From: Cytidiella melzeri
Lineage: Eukaryota > Basidiomycota > Agaricomycetes > Polyporales > Irpicaceae
DNA length: 64,000 bases
Direction of reading: 5' to 3'
NCBI GenBank assembly: GCA_022592445.1
Contig: JABYQR010000161.1
Location: 1 to 64,000, forward strand
The notes beneath the pieces were generated by a model. It saw nothing but the letters and a program-made list of their open reading frames with translations, did no database searches and was not told the DNA's origin. The position numbers were made by a program, and so were the translations under genes. Of the stretch, positions 40,562-52,030 are shown piece by piece (within the stretch, counting starts at the first letter, position 1; the number at the start of each line of letters is the position of its first letter).

Positions 40562-41161
40562 AACGCCCAACCCTGAAATTTAAACAAAACTTTGCTGTTC
40601 ATCCATACCCCCATTCATCATCAAGTCACACCGCAGAGCGCGAACAGTATCAACATGACCACCTCCAGCACAGCCAAGCAATCGGTGGCCATTCCGCAGA
40701 GACATCCTCGCTTCCCGAAGCGGACGCTCGCTCGAGCGTCGGCGCAGTGATAGCCTTAGACTTCGGGGAGCCAAGGTCAGAATCCTACACGGATAGACGA
40801 TCGACAGAGGTTCAAATGTCTACGAGGACGAGCCGCGATGAACGCATGGTGGCAAAGCTGGAGAGATTGATGCGAGCACCTCCTGCTTGAAATATTCGAC
40901 ATTCTCAGATTTCGTTTCTAAAAACATTGTCGTGAGTCTTCATCTCACCATCGTAGCTATATGTTTCGCGCTAACAGTAAGACATAGAGGGGGGTGAGGC
41001 AGAACATACCCTACCCCTCTTTTCCACGGGAGAGAATCAGTAATTAGTTCTTCGGTAGCAGTTGTTCTATGCACTCATACGAGCAAACGAAATGCATTCG
41101 TAATTCAGTATACCCTACTAATACAATCTACACCCCTGTCAAAATCGAGTCCGTGAAAGCC
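40562..41161. other. Intergenic; no gene recognised
   Basis: 3' flank of DCR2 with AT-rich stretches; nothing supportable was seen. Confidence 0.4.
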
Positions 41162-43694
41162 TTACAGGAATTCCCGTGAAGGCCCTGGGGCTCCACGGCC
41201 ACTGAGCGTCTGCCAGTTCAACTTGTCTGTAGATTCAGTGTGCTTGTAAGTTTGGATTGTCTCCCCATAGTCCGATATCTGGTAGATCCTGAATCGCCTG
41301 TCGAAACCGATCTTGCCATAGCCCGAATAGGAGCTGCAAACATCCTCTCGTCAATGATGCCGGAAGTACCAGACAAGTAAAACGCACCCTCCACCACCGA
41401 AACAGTTCCATATTCCCTGGATGCGTCGACAATTCTCTGTGACTGTATGGAATTTCAGTGGTCTGTGTATCACTGCAGAGCAAACGAGGAGCTCACTGTG
41501 GGAATGCCCATTACCGACTACCTTTACCTCGTGAGCGGTCCCTGCAGCCCGGTGCTCGCTCTCCCCCGCAGCTAGAAGCCCCTTATGGAAGAACCCGTCC
41601 TGTTTCTTCGCACTCCCGAAACCCTCCAAGCCGCTGATGCCAACGTCGAGATCCTCACCAGTGACCGGGTCCTTATCTGCTGCTGCTTTTGCTTCGATCC
41701 TACATAGCAGTGTGAGACTCCGCCAAGAGATGATTCAAGCAGGAAGATACGCACAGAGGAATATGGAAGAACATCATGGCGTTCGGCTTTGCCAGTCTTT
41801 GTGGAGGCGCGATCTGGGTTTGACGCTTCCAGATCCCACCGAGGTCTTTGCTACCGTCCGGTACGAAAGGTCTTTCTATGACGGATATCCTCGCTGCGAA
41901 GAAGATGAATAGTGGTCAACAAAAGGATTGACATAACTTACACGACTCTTCCAAGAACCAATCGATTTGGTCCTGGAAAAAATGGGATAAGAAATTATTT
42001 TTAGCAGCGATATCGTTAGAACTGAGTGTGAGGAGCATCGTGTACCTGATGTATCCAATCATATTCGGTCCCATGGAATAACCCAAACAGATCCCACTTT
42101 CCATTCGAATATGCACCAGAGTCCAGGAAGTAGAGGGTGAGGAGTTGAGTTTTCGAGCTGCGACATACAACAATAAGCATCGACGGTCTGACGCTGACCA
42201 CGATGAGTTCACATACGGATCAGCGCTGTAGACTTTCAACACGTAGTTGCCTACTCCATGGATATCCTTCGGTCCCGGCTGAACAAGACTATACGGCAGT
42301 CCTTGCATGTACTTCATTTGTACCTCTCTTCCATCCCCATCTTCATCATCGTGATTGCCGAAAATCGCTGCCCAAGGAATTTGGCGTTCTGTCACTACCC
42401 TAGCGAACTTAGCGAGTACAGCCCTCGAGTCCCACGACGTTCCTTGACCATTCAGTTGGTCTCCTGTGAAGACGACGAGGTCCGGCTTCTCCTGGTCAAG
42501 AACTCGAGCGAGCAGCGACATGGTTAGATTGTCCGATGCTGAGCAAGGGTTGATGAGAGTGTCTTGACAGACGCCTTCGCTCACGGAAAAATGGAGGTCT
42601 GCTATTTGCATAATCTTGAAATTACCTTCATGGGAGAAATGGAGGGGTCCGGCCTTTGGAGGCTCTACCACGATCGGATTACGATTTGTGTCAAGGGGTT
42701 CGCTTCGTCCACGTACCTTTCACGCCTCTGCGAATAGTGAGCGCGACGGCCTCCAACTTGTGAGATTCATCTTTGTCCGCCACTGGAGGCTGCAAACGTT
42801 CAAAGCCATACCACGGTACGTCGTCGCCAAAAGTAACGTCGATTTCCGTGATTAGATTTCGCTTCTCCTCGTTCGTCATCTCGCCCAACGTCTTCCCCGT
42901 CAGATACCATAAATAACGCTTCTGACCACGAGGACTAACTGCCTTTGAGACCTTAGTCCAAGAAGGCGAGAAAGGAGATGGTGTCTCATGTTCTGGTAGG
43001 ACCATGATGTCTGTAACGAGGGGTATGTCGAGTCGGCGCGTACGCCTATAGTGAACGTTCTGAACACATTGTCAAGAATAAGCTCGCATGCGCATTGTAG
43101 TAAATACTCACCATGTACGAATAGCCCTGGAAATTCAAGTTTGGCCCCACTTTCACCCACTTGCCTTTCCGCGCATCCTGTTCTTTCGTCGTGGAAGGTG
43201 CACACACCTCGTCTGCGATGATGGGAATGAAGAAGGGGTCGACGAAGCAATTTGTTATTGTGATTTCTGAAACTGAGGCAGAGTACCTTCAGCTTGTGCA
43301 AGTAAAGTACGTGAGGACGCAGCTCACAGCCTGTGTCGTGTGGCATAAGCGGATCCCAAACGTCCAACGGCAAGCTTGCATAATCATGCGTCTCTGCTCC
43401 GTCGGGCTCAGTCACGTTCCACCAGTCAACGCCTTCTTTGGAGGCACCAGAGCTTGGGATTCCTATATCTTCAGAGCCCTGACCACCTCCTGGTCGTGAG
43501 AGTGTTCCTGCGGCGGTGTCAGAGATCTTATCCCAGGACTGCCATCCAAGGCGTTGTACTGCTCCAGGGCCCACATGGGGCTGGTAAAGGACGAAAATGA
43601 ATGTGAGAAGACAGGAGAATCCAAAGATGGCAGCTGCAGGCGCAAAAATCGACCTTATGAACCGTGCCAGTCGTGCAAGAGTTGGGAATGCCAT
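41162..43694 (-). CDS. DCR2: DCR2-like phosphatase (calcineurin-type metallophosphoesterase)
   Basis: Ten exons can be assembled: 43694-43327, 43272-43112, 43059-42717, 42664-42217, 42157-42046, 41972-41942, 41893-41755, 41699-41497, 41442-41388, 41333-41162. The start MAFPTLARLARF is followed by a signal-anchor helix (AAAIFGFSCLLTFIFVLY). The family N-domain has LDVWDPLMPHDTG...ITITNC and KWVKVGPNLNFQGYSYM. The metallophosphoesterase core shows IMQIADLHFSV (D, H), VVFTGDQLNG (GDQ), AAIFGNHDDE (GNHD), LYFLDSGAYS, MMFFHIP (H) and VVGNGHSH (GH), ending FGGGGSYSGYGKIGFDRRFR. In yeast Dcr2 acts in the G1/S transition and dephosphorylates Ire1. An upstream in-frame Met at 43781 is possible but would bury the signal anchor. 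Confidence 0.88.
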
Positions 43695-43887
43695 GGTGGC
43701 GAAGACTGAAACATGCTCGCAGTGGGCAACTAGGCCTTCATCCAATGTGCTGATAACCAAAAATGTGACCAAGTCAAGCAACGGTTGTAGTCACCCTTAC
43801 AATTGTTTTCTTATCAGTAACAAAACATTGTAATCATGAAGCGCTCGAGAAACGAGTTGCCCTTTCGCTTTCACCTCCGAGGCCGTT
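43695..43887. promoter_or_regulatory. Bidirectional promoter region between DCR2 and MRP20
   Basis: 193 bp separate the two divergent start codons. No canonical TATA box is seen. Confidence 0.5.
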
Positions 43888-44757
43888 ATGTTGCAAGCCT
43901 GCTTCAGAAGGCTATACTCAACAATCCCGGATGTGGCGGCCGTCGCAAGGACAGCGTCGACACCGAGAGCGGTGAGACTTCGTCGGCTTCGAAGGGCACC
44001 ACCAGTCGCTCCTGGAGAGACCGATGCTTCGCCAGCAGGCTCAACGCCCTCCGAGTTGGTACGCTACAAACGCGAACTCGCTAAAGGAGAACTCATAGGG
44101 CCAGAAGGACAATATCTCACAGAGGAGGAGTGGCTAAAGGGGTGGAATGAACGCCGTACTCGCGTACGTGGTGCTCGCGAGTACGTGTCAAGGAGAGGAA
44201 AGCAGCAGGTCCAAGTGCTGGGACAGAAGATATATCTTCCCAATATCGTATTCCGTCTCATGCGAAACCACACTCCTGCTGGGCAACCATATAATCCCTA
44301 CGAGGCCACCTTCCGAATTCCACAATCCGTCAACAAACCCGATATACGTTCCTACCTCACAGCGGTCTATGGTATCAAGACCACCTACATCCGAACTGAC
44401 AACTACATCTCACCAGTTAGCCGAACTGGGTCGACGAAACCGCACAAAACATACAAGCGTGCCGTCGTAGGTCTCGTCGACCCGTTCTATTACCCTCTTG
44501 CCCTGGAGGATATGCCGAAGGAGGAGCGGGAGGAGAGGGAGAAGTGGATAGAGGACAAGTTCCAGATACAAGATGTCATAAACCGTCGAAAGATGCAATT
44601 GCTCCGCATTACGCGAGCCCAGAGCAAAGGATGGAGATGGCGGACGGGGTCGACAGCACAGCGAGGGAACATCCTGCGCATTATTGCGGAGAGAAGGTCG
44701 GTGAGGGAAGCTGCGGTTGCAGAGACAAAATCTCGCATGGTCGAGGCAAGAGCCTAG
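43888..44757 (+). CDS. MRP20: Mitochondrial large-subunit ribosomal protein uL23m
   Basis: A single-exon frame of 289 residues. The N-terminus MLQACFRRLYSTIPDVAAVA is Arg-rich and lacks acids, as for a mitochondrial targeting peptide. The uL23 core is QKIYLPNIVFRLMRNHTPAG, YNPYEATFRIPQSVNKPDIR, SYLTAVYGIKTTYIRTDNYI. It binds 23S-type rRNA near the exit tunnel in bacteria and mitochondria. A charged helical C-terminal extension (EEREEREKWIEDKFQIQDVI) is usual in fungal mitochondrial forms. The start is the first AUG of the frame and gives a normal presequence. Confidence 0.88.
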   Translation: MLQACFRRLYSTIPDVAAVARTASTPRAVRLRRLRRAPPVAPGETDASPAGSTPSELVRYKRELAKGELIGPEGQYLTEEEWLKGWNERRTRVRGAREYVSRRGKQQVQVLGQKIYLPNIVFRLMRNHTPAGQPYNPYEATFRIPQSVNKPDIRSYLTAVYGIKTTYIRTDNYISPVSRTGSTKPHKTYKRAVVGLVDPFYYPLALEDMPKEEREEREKWIEDKFQIQDVINRRKMQLLRITRAQSKGWRWRTGSTAQRGNILRIIAERRSVREAAVAETKSRMVEARA

Positions 44758-45069
44758 CTGTAGGCAAGCATTCGGCAAAATTGCTGCTGTTTCGCTGCTA
44801 CTATGCATACATTATTCCCAGATGTCGCTCATAATGCATTGATCTCCCAAGTCTCCCAGTTACCAGGGCCTGAGCAGAGAAAATTATCGCGAGGTGCTTT
44901 CAGCAGGACATTCGCCAACTAACCCTGGCTTCTTTAGGTCGGGTGACTTTCGCGGTCTCGTGATGTGTGTCGAAGACCTGAAGTTGGTTTCGAGCCCTTT
45001 TGGACGTTGACTACGACTCTCTTCACGCTCCCAACTTTACTATCCGTGGCTGTCGTGGTTCTGGGAATC

Positions 45070-46053
45070 ATGAAGCTAATAATCCGTACTGTATTTCTTC
45101 TAATAGTCGCTTTCCTTGGAGGAGAACTGGAAGCGGCATCGGTCCCTTCTCAGCTTACTCGCCGGTCGAGTAGCCAGTGCCAACCATTTCATGCCACTTT
45201 CAAACACTCGGATGTGTCGAACAACCCAAATGCTGTTACTCCCTTCGTGGCCGTCAGTCCGCAAAGTTCTTACAGCGTCGACTCCGGCGGACTGGCACTG
45301 TATCTCGAGAAGCCTGAGAAACCAGTAAAGACGAAGGACGGGGTGAACGATATTGTGGCAGAGGGAGCAACCATCAACTCGACTTTCACGGTACTGTAAG
45401 TACACTACTATTGCTCCGACAACGATACTGTTTGCTAAACCTACTCGTACGTCTGGCAGGTACGGCAAGGTCTCGTTTGAGGTCTCTGCACCCACAGAAC
45501 CGGGCGTCGTCACTGCTGCTATACTGATAGGTGCGTGTTGACCACGCCCTGTCGAATAATTGCCGCTCACTCGTTGTATACAGCCAATCAGCACGATGAG
45601 ATCGACATCGAACTCCTTGGAGGTGATCCGAGACACTGGCAGTCCAACATCTTTACGACAAGTCCCAAGGACCAGCAGCCGCTATGGGGCGTGTTTGGGG
45701 AAATCGAGGACCTCCCAAAGAACTCAGACATCGACTCCACGCACAACTACACCATCGACTGGAACGAGGAGCGTATAGTCTGGAGTGTGGACGGATCTGT
45801 CGTGCGTACGTTACATAAATGTGAGTTTTACTTCTTGCAGGCTAGGAGGCGAAGGTTGACTGTATCAGCCCAAACAAACATCAATGGGACATACCACTTT
45901 CCGTCGCACGCCGCTCGCGTTCAGCTAGGGATATGGGATGCAAGCAATCCCTCTGGGACATCCGAATGGGCAAGAGGTCCGATAAACTGGTCGAGTGCAC
46001 CACACAAAATGGCTGCTACGTTTCGAAGTGTCACAGTCGCCTGTCCGTATTAG
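45070..46053 (+). CDS. Secreted GH16 family glucanase/transglycosylase
   Basis: Four exons: 45070-45395, 45460-45530, 45584-45820 and 45869-46053. MKLIIRTVFLLIVAFLGGEL is a signal peptide; the start at 45070 was chosen over an upstream in-frame Met at 44965 because it places the signal at the N-terminus. The catalytic motif of GH16 is present as DEIDIELLG (E-x-D-x-E, nucleophile and acid/base Glu). SPKDQQPLWGVFGEIEDL, NYTIDWNEERIVWSVDG and LGIWDASNPSGTSEWARGPI match the beta-jelly-roll of Crh/Utr2-like and related fungal enzymes that remodel beta-glucan or cross-link chitin. There is no obvious GPI tail, so it is probably released. The exact substrate cannot be read. Confidence 0.85.
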
Positions 46054-46517
46054 CTTGGAAACCACTGAAGGGCTGTTGAGAACGAGACTGCGCTATCTCC
46101 TATTCTGTACACATCTATGTGTCGTTTTGTAATCAGAGTCAATCACAATGTCGAGAACCTGCAACTTTTAGCCTTGGACAATGACACAGTAGCGCACATA
46201 CCATCCTGTATGGTTGCATGATGAATGTAATGAGGTATGTACATTGTCCTGTCGCGTGGTGTTTGTGCTTTATAAACACCAGTGTGTGGTTTGAGAGTGG
46301 TCATTGCACGATTGTCAGTGCAAGACACAAACTCGCGGGCAGCTGAATACTTGCACCACCCTAATCCAAGGGTCCTCTGCCACCGTTATAGACAATGTTG
46401 GTGAACACGAGACGAGGCTAGCATTCCCATCTAACCTATCCGCTCATATACCAGTGATATGGGTGGTGTGCTGTTAGATCAAAGAGACACTGTAAGTTTA
46501 GCGTAAGTTGTTCTGAT
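46054..46517. other. Convergent intergenic region
   Basis: Lies between the 3' ends of the GH16 and RQT4-like genes. It contains a short inverted pair (GTTTGTGCTTTATAAACACCAG near 46261-46282) that may be a weak hairpin; otherwise nothing is seen. Confidence 0.35.
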
Positions 46518-47637
46518 TCAGTATAATAGAACTCGAATGAAGTATATCATCTTTCGGACTAGTGCAGTGCTGAGAGAAACCTCCGAGGATCGAAAGTTGG
46601 AAGTATGATCGTATTGAATGCACAACAGGCGCCTCTCAACCTCCACTCTGAGATAACTTTTCTTAGAACTATTTAGTTCTCCTCTCAGGTGTAAACTCAC
46701 CTCAGCATTTTCGTTGCCAGCCTGCGCCGGACCTCCTCTCCCCTTGCCTTTCTTCCGACGAGAATTATTCGAGGGCCCGCTGGCCTCCGCTATCTGTTGA
46801 ACAGCGCGAGGAATGTAATAGGCAGGTTTGTTCCCCGGTCTCAAATTGATCCAAGGTCTCTCAAAGTTTTGAGACTTGTGGGAGAACGAAACCTCCGATG
46901 GTGGACGCGGCGTTCTGGTGGGCTCAGGCTCCTTATGTTCCTTAGAAGCTCCCTTCGAAGGCAAAGGACTGGGTACACGCTGCGTGTATGACGCAACCGT
47001 GACCTTCTTGGTCTTCGCGTTCAGGGACAAAACTTTGTGTGGCTGGTTCGTAGGGTGCGAGTCCAAGATACTCGAAGTGCCCGAGGCGGCAGCTGCGAGC
47101 GTAGGGAAAGCTCCAGCAGCCTGACGAGCTTCTTCAATCGCCTGCTCACGTTCGCGCTCCTCCTGAGCCAGTTTTTCTGCGATGCGTTGCTCGAGTGTTT
47201 GGAGAAGCGAGAGCCGGGCAGAAGAGGTGAGCAATGTAGCTAGACAATGCGGACAGGCATGATGGGGGAGGTTCAACGAGCAAAGAATCAAGCCGCATGT
47301 CGTGCATATAGGCGTATACGTCGACAGTTCGTGCTCTCTGGCTGGGAAGTCATAACCCAGCGAATGATGAGCAAACTACGGCACGGACTGAGTATATCTC
47401 CCGCTTGCCTTGGCAATAACAGCCTCCCTTTGCGTCCCTCACTGGTATACCCTCACCGAGACTTGCTAGACCATCTCTCAAGTTCTCCAGTTGACGTACT
47501 GCTTTACTTCTGGGGACAGCCACTTCTTTCTGCTTGCCTTTCGCTGCCTGCTTTGGTGGCTTCGAAGCGTGGCCAACAATGCGATCCGACGGTAGAGATG
47601 AGGATTTGTGAGCCCAGGGAGTACGGTGTACCGACAT
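46518..47637 (-). CDS. RQT4/ASC-1 (TRIP4)-type C2HC5 zinc-finger protein
   Basis: Exon 1 (47637-47409) encodes MSVHRTPWAHKSSSLPSD and the basic linker, ending GGCYCQ. A GC-AG intron (GCAAGC...CCCAG, 47408-47342) is removed to give CYCQAREHELSTYTPICTTC then GLILCSLNLPHHACPHC. This is the C2HC5 zinc finger of ASC-1/Rqt4, a subunit of the ribosome-quality-control trigger complex. A helix (LEQRIAEKLAQEEREREQAI) and the IYLP-like end segment (NFERPWINLRPGNKPAYYIP) follow. A second intron may start at 46700 (GTGAGT), so the last ~60 residues to the stop at 46518 are uncertain. The frame is open up to 47859 upstream; 47637 is chosen by similarity. Confidence 0.75.
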
Positions 47638-48372
47638 GGCGTAAAAATGAGAGCAGTACACTGGGTCGTTGACGGTGGACGGACGATACTCGAGAAAGGT
47701 CACGGAAACAATCTGCAAGATCATACCGCAAGCGCTGCGGTTCCGATGAGCAGCGCCACCAAGTCGTTGCCAAACAAGGCACCACAACAACTTGCAATGA
47801 CCATTGACCACAGTGACAGTGCGTTCTTCATCCTGAAGTTCGGCTTTGCCAGCTGTCATCTTTCATCTAAACAGCATAATACAGCTCGACCCATAAGCAA
47901 GCATCCGCGTGAGCTGTCCTCACAGCGAGCTATACCACACTCCACGTTGAAGAAACGTCTGTCCGTTCCGTCGTAGTTATAGAAAAACTGTAGAGCGTGG
48001 CGCAAAGCAGCGTGCAAACACGACCAAAAGAGTCAACAGAAGAGCATTAAAGACTCGCTATTAATTATATACAGTGCAATCGTCATTAGGCATCCAGCGC
48101 CATAGGTCTTCAATAAACTAAAGCGGGGGATGCGGGGGCGGAGCTCGAGGGAGGGGGTAAATCTGAAGCAAAGTGAGGGGTATAAGTAAGTCGTCGCCAA
48201 TTTCTGTTCGAGTCCACAATATGGGGAAAGGGAATGGAGTGTTGGGTACGTGCTCAGACATCGTGTTCGGATACGCTCCAAGAGACCAAAGCTCGAAAGT
48301 CCACTCAGCGTTCATTAGACAAGGAAAAAAAAACCGTGCGTTCGTCACAAGACCCATCATCAAGGATATCCC
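47638..48372. other. Intergenic / 3' flank; no gene recognised
   Basis: Contains the upstream region of the RQT4-like gene and the 3' untranslated part of the next gene. Plus-strand frames here look fortuitous. Confidence 0.35.
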
Positions 48373-51300
48373 TCATATTTCAGAGTAGTCCGAGAACCGG
48401 ACGGCGTCCGACATCAGACCAGGCTCGCCGACGCGGAGCGTCCCCCCAGCCTGGTCGCTGCGAAACAGCAGATCGTCCCACTTTGCCTTCTTCTCCGCCT
48501 CCGTCAGGTGTGCGCGGGGTGACTCAAAGTCGCGGAACCGTATTGGGGATCGCGCGCTGGAGGACGTGGACGATCCTTCTTGACTAGCGGAAGCGGAATA
48601 CGGGGTCGATGCGGCGCTGACCGAGGATGGCGTAACGTTCACTTTGAGTTTTGGGATGTTCGGAGAGCGAGGTGTGCATGGAGTGGTAGGCACAGGGGGC
48701 GACAGCGGTGTGCTTGAGGTAGGAGAGGCGATCAGCTCCGGAGGAGGAGCTTTCCTGCGGGAGCTCCGACGAGGACGAGGAGGGACAATAACGGCATCGT
48801 CTGAAACACCAAACTCCGATGTGGGTAACGATAGACGCGAGAGCGATGAAGATTGGAAGAGTGAGAAGTTGTTCATAGGATCGTCGACGCCAAAGGATGG
48901 TGTAGTCGGCGAAGGAGGGAAGGAGTCCGCAGGCGAAGGAGACGGTCGATGGGAGTCCTGCCGTCTTGGGGGAGGCAGCGAGGGACGCACATCTGCGTCA
49001 GCAACAGGAGGGCCTTCCCTGCTGACGGATCGTGTACGTGCCCTGCTAGATTTACGTTTCGAGAGCTCGTCTTCGCTTTCCTTGTTCAGCTTAGACAGCT
49101 CTCCTGGCGACAGAATGTGCTGTGCAAAAGCAGTGGGCAGTGGTGGCAGTTCCGCTCCGTACGACGAAATTGATGACCGCGTCGAGTGGGATTTGGTGAA
49201 AAACCGAGTGGACGCTATATCAGATGACATGGGTGAGGATGATCGAGTAGTTGTGCTCGGACGGGGACCAGTACCTGGACGGGAGCCAGGGCTATCCTTA
49301 CGAGGTGTCCCGTGGTGGGGAGCTGTGGATGGACGCATCCCTGAGGCGGATATGCGGGTCTGCGGAAAGCGCGTAAGGTTTGTCTCAAAAGGACTCATTC
49401 TACCAGAAGGTTTGCTGATGTCCAGCGTCATTCGCGACGGCGTGACTTGCTGAAAGTCCTTGGGAAGCGCAGGGACAGGAGGTGCCGGAGCTTCACGCGT
49501 ATACCTGTCTCGGAGACCACCACCGCTGCTGAAGCGCTTGATCAACTTTTGCAACTTGCCTGCAGGCGACGAATCCTTATCGGACTCCTTCTCTTTTCCT
49601 ATGACCGACTTGACACTCCGAAGCACCTTGCCCTCCTTACCTCGACGTTCCGAGTCAGTCTTCTCTGCGCTGCCGTTCTGCGCGGTAGGCACGGAAAAGC
49701 CTAACCTAATGTCCACGAATCCATCCGTAGAAATGCTGTGCCCTCGGGCAGACGCCGTGGTGGTATGGACTGAGGGAGTCGCCGCAGCTCTTTTCTCACA
49801 CAAACTTGGACGGCCGTCATATGGCTCGTCAGGCTGCCTATAAGCACTACCGAGACCATCCTGAGGAGATTGGTCCCGACCGTGTCTAATAATTCCGCCG
49901 GACGCTTTCTTGAAGCGACCAGAGATTTTCCTGCCCAAACGGGAGGGTATCGAAGCCGGTGCGGACGCGGATGCGTCTTCCCTTGTTGATGACTTTGAAC
50001 GCAACTCTTGCACATAGCGAGAGTCAAAGGATACGTTCCACGAGCTATCCTCAGCACTCCCGACAGCGACCACCTTCCCTACCGAGCCTCCGAACACTGT
50101 GTAGTATATCCCGCCCTCTCCCTCGTCATCATAGTCCTGCATCTCACGACGAGAGCTGCTTGGAATACCCGTGACGTCCCTCTGCTGCCGCAGCTGCTCA
50201 TTCGAGCCTGACATCTCCGCGAGCTGTTCCCGACGCTGCTCCTGTTGCTTGTACGCGTGAACAACTGCCCCAGCTGGAGTTAGATGTGGTGGGGGTTCCT
50301 TATTCCGCCTGAGACTTGCAACAGAAACCGGATCAGCGGTAGCAGTCGCACTGGCAGCTCGACGAGGGCCATTCGGCCGTTGCGTCCTCGAGAACTGAGG
50401 TCGCGCGGAAACCTCCACAGGTGCGGTTTTGAATGTGGAGGCGGTGGGGGTGGAAGGGTTGGATCGAGCACTGCTTTTGCGTCTGAGGACGTTCCGCTGC
50501 GAATGGCTCGTGCTGCTTTCTCGTGCTACAGTGTTTGGCAAAGAGGCTTTCGAAGCGGGTGGTTTCATACTTAGCGTCTGAGTGAATTGGGGAATAGTTG
50601 ATACGGCCTTGTGAAATATGGGATCGTCAGTGGCACGCCTCACGGGTGAACTACCTCCGAGACTCCGCGAGGAATGCGCTTGATGCGAGAAAGACCGTGG
50701 ATGTCGAGGGCTATGCGAGGCACGACTCGAGATCTCGGGGTCTGAAGGGACGGACACGACAGACGAGCCAGAAAGGCTCTGAGCAGGCTTGCTGAGAAGT
50801 CTCTTCATGTCCAGATGAAAACTGGCATCACGGTCAAGGCTTCCTACGGAAGGTTTTCTAGATATTGGAGCGGAGCGTGTGGTATGTGCTGTGTGTACCC
50901 GTAGGTTGTTATGAGACAAGCGGGTTGCGAGGTGAGAAGAGGAGTGGGTAGGAAAATGCTGGGTGGGGTAACGCGTATGCGGCGATGACGGATGGCGGGA
51001 GGTGGTGACACTGACTGGTGAAACGATCTCAGGGTCGACGTCGGCTTGCAGGGGCGAGAGAGTAGCAGGTAGGGAACAGCTAGAAATATCCGTAATGAGC
51101 GAGTAGGGCGTGTCGGGGGAGAGGGCTATTGGAGATATTGTAGTCTGGGACGTGGAATGTGGAGACACCATTGATGAATGACCTGAGTAATACGAACTAC
51201 CAGGCGACACACTGGAGCTCACAGGAGATGGTTTACCGCTGCTACCAGTCCCATGCCCCGAGCTAGCTGACCTTGGCGGCTGCGACAAGGTTGCCGGTTG

Positions 51301-51417
51301 GTGTAAAAGAGGTGGTCGAGAGGCGGTTCGTGTATTAGATCGCTGGCGAGTAGCCTGAGTTTGTTCGGTAGGCTTATTATTTGTTCGCTGAAGTCCTCTG
51401 GACGTCGACGACGACAT
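48373..51417 (-). CDS. Large Ser-rich disordered protein, function unknown
   Basis: 1014 residues in a single uninterrupted exon starting MSSSTSRGLQRTNNKPTEQT. It is very rich in Ser, Pro, Arg and Thr and almost free of predicted structure. The most conserved-looking part is central: AYKQQEQRREQLAEMSGSNE, then DDEGEGGIYYTVFGGSVGKV and SWNVSFDSRYVQELRSK. After this come basic helices (SIPSRLGRKISGRFKKASGG and SPAGKLQKLIKRFSSGGGLR), then Pro-rich tracts (PPPRRQDSHRPSPSPADSFP) and a C-terminus LTEAEKKAKWDDLLFRSDQA. Many SP/TP sites suggest kinase regulation. I recognise no domain; a fungal-specific polarity or signalling scaffold is only a guess. Confidence 0.75.
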   Translation of the reverse strand: MSSSTSRGLQRTNNKPTEQTQATRQRSNTRTASRPPLLHQPATLSQPPRSASSGHGTGSSGKPSPVSSSVSPGSSYYSGHSSMVSPHSTSQTTISPIALSPDTPYSLITDISSCSLPATLSPLQADVDPEIVSPVSVTTSRHPSSPHTRYPTQHFPTHSSSHLATRLSHNNLRVHTAHTTRSAPISRKPSVGSLDRDASFHLDMKRLLSKPAQSLSGSSVVSVPSDPEISSRASHSPRHPRSFSHQAHSSRSLGGSSPVRRATDDPIFHKAVSTIPQFTQTLSMKPPASKASLPNTVARESSTSHSQRNVLRRKSSARSNPSTPTASTFKTAPVEVSARPQFSRTQRPNGPRRAASATATADPVSVASLRRNKEPPPHLTPAGAVVHAYKQQEQRREQLAEMSGSNEQLRQQRDVTGIPSSSRREMQDYDDEGEGGIYYTVFGGSVGKVVAVGSAEDSSWNVSFDSRYVQELRSKSSTREDASASAPASIPSRLGRKISGRFKKASGGIIRHGRDQSPQDGLGSAYRQPDEPYDGRPSLCEKRAAATPSVHTTTASARGHSISTDGFVDIRLGFSVPTAQNGSAEKTDSERRGKEGKVLRSVKSVIGKEKESDKDSSPAGKLQKLIKRFSSGGGLRDRYTREAPAPPVPALPKDFQQVTPSRMTLDISKPSGRMSPFETNLTRFPQTRISASGMRPSTAPHHGTPRKDSPGSRPGTGPRPSTTTRSSSPMSSDIASTRFFTKSHSTRSSISSYGAELPPLPTAFAQHILSPGELSKLNKESEDELSKRKSSRARTRSVSREGPPVADADVRPSLPPPRRQDSHRPSPSPADSFPPSPTTPSFGVDDPMNNFSLFQSSSLSRLSLPTSEFGVSDDAVIVPPRPRRSSRRKAPPPELIASPTSSTPLSPPVPTTPCTPRSPNIPKLKVNVTPSSVSAASTPYSASASQEGSSTSSSARSPIRFRDFESPRAHLTEAEKKAKWDDLLFRSDQAGGTLRVGEPGLMSDAVRFSDYSEI

Positions 51418-52030
51418 ACTTCTGGATGGAGTTGAGTTTGATATTTGGGGGTGTCCACACAGTCAACTCACAAGTACGAGCTCGAGACACAGCGTCTGAC
51501 TTTTTTCTCAACGTTTTAAACGGCTCTAGTAGAGCCTAATCGACACGACATGAGCATGGCGCACAGGACGATCCCGAGGAATATACTGACATCGTGTGTC
51601 ACCAAAACAAGCAAATGTACAGGGTGTTTGAAGTTGAAGATTGTGAAGCAAGCTTTTGCCAGCTCAGAGCAGATAATGAGAGTTCCAGATTTCGCCTCGA
51701 GGCAGAATGCAGGTTAATATTGAGAAACACCGGGTGAACGTTCCTGCTGGGTTTTGAGTACAGGGTGTGTCAGGATTGACTGTGGATGCAGCGAGGACAG
51801 CAAGACAAGAGCCAAAAGAGCGACGAGGGTTACTGACAAAAAACGAGTGTGAAAAGTCGGTCGAGTGAGAACGATGAAACGAGGTACGGCTTGAATGAGC
51901 TCGAGATTCAGAAGCGCGCTGGCATAGTGGCCGGCTGCTCACGTGCCTTCAAATGTACGGCATTTTGATGAGCTGGCTGGTTCTCTGTCTACCGCTGCCA
52001 GCTTGCAGGTTTCACAGCAGCAGCTGAGAT
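51418..52030. other. Intergenic; promoter side of the Ser-rich gene
   Basis: No convincing coding region. Short frames on both strands have no recognisable content. Confidence 0.35.

Noticed and set aside
43695..43781. Longer DCR2 start at 43781
   Set aside because: It would place about 29 residues before the signal anchor and leave less room for the divergent promoter; the inner AUG fits the family better.
47608..47976. Plus-strand 122-residue frame overlapping the RQT4-like 5' region
   Set aside because: Antisense to a better-supported gene, with no recognisable domain or splice pattern.
48644..49453. Plus-strand 269-residue frame inside the Ser-rich gene
   Set aside because: Antisense shadow of a Ser/Pro-rich reading frame; GC-rich codon structure leaves the opposite strand open.
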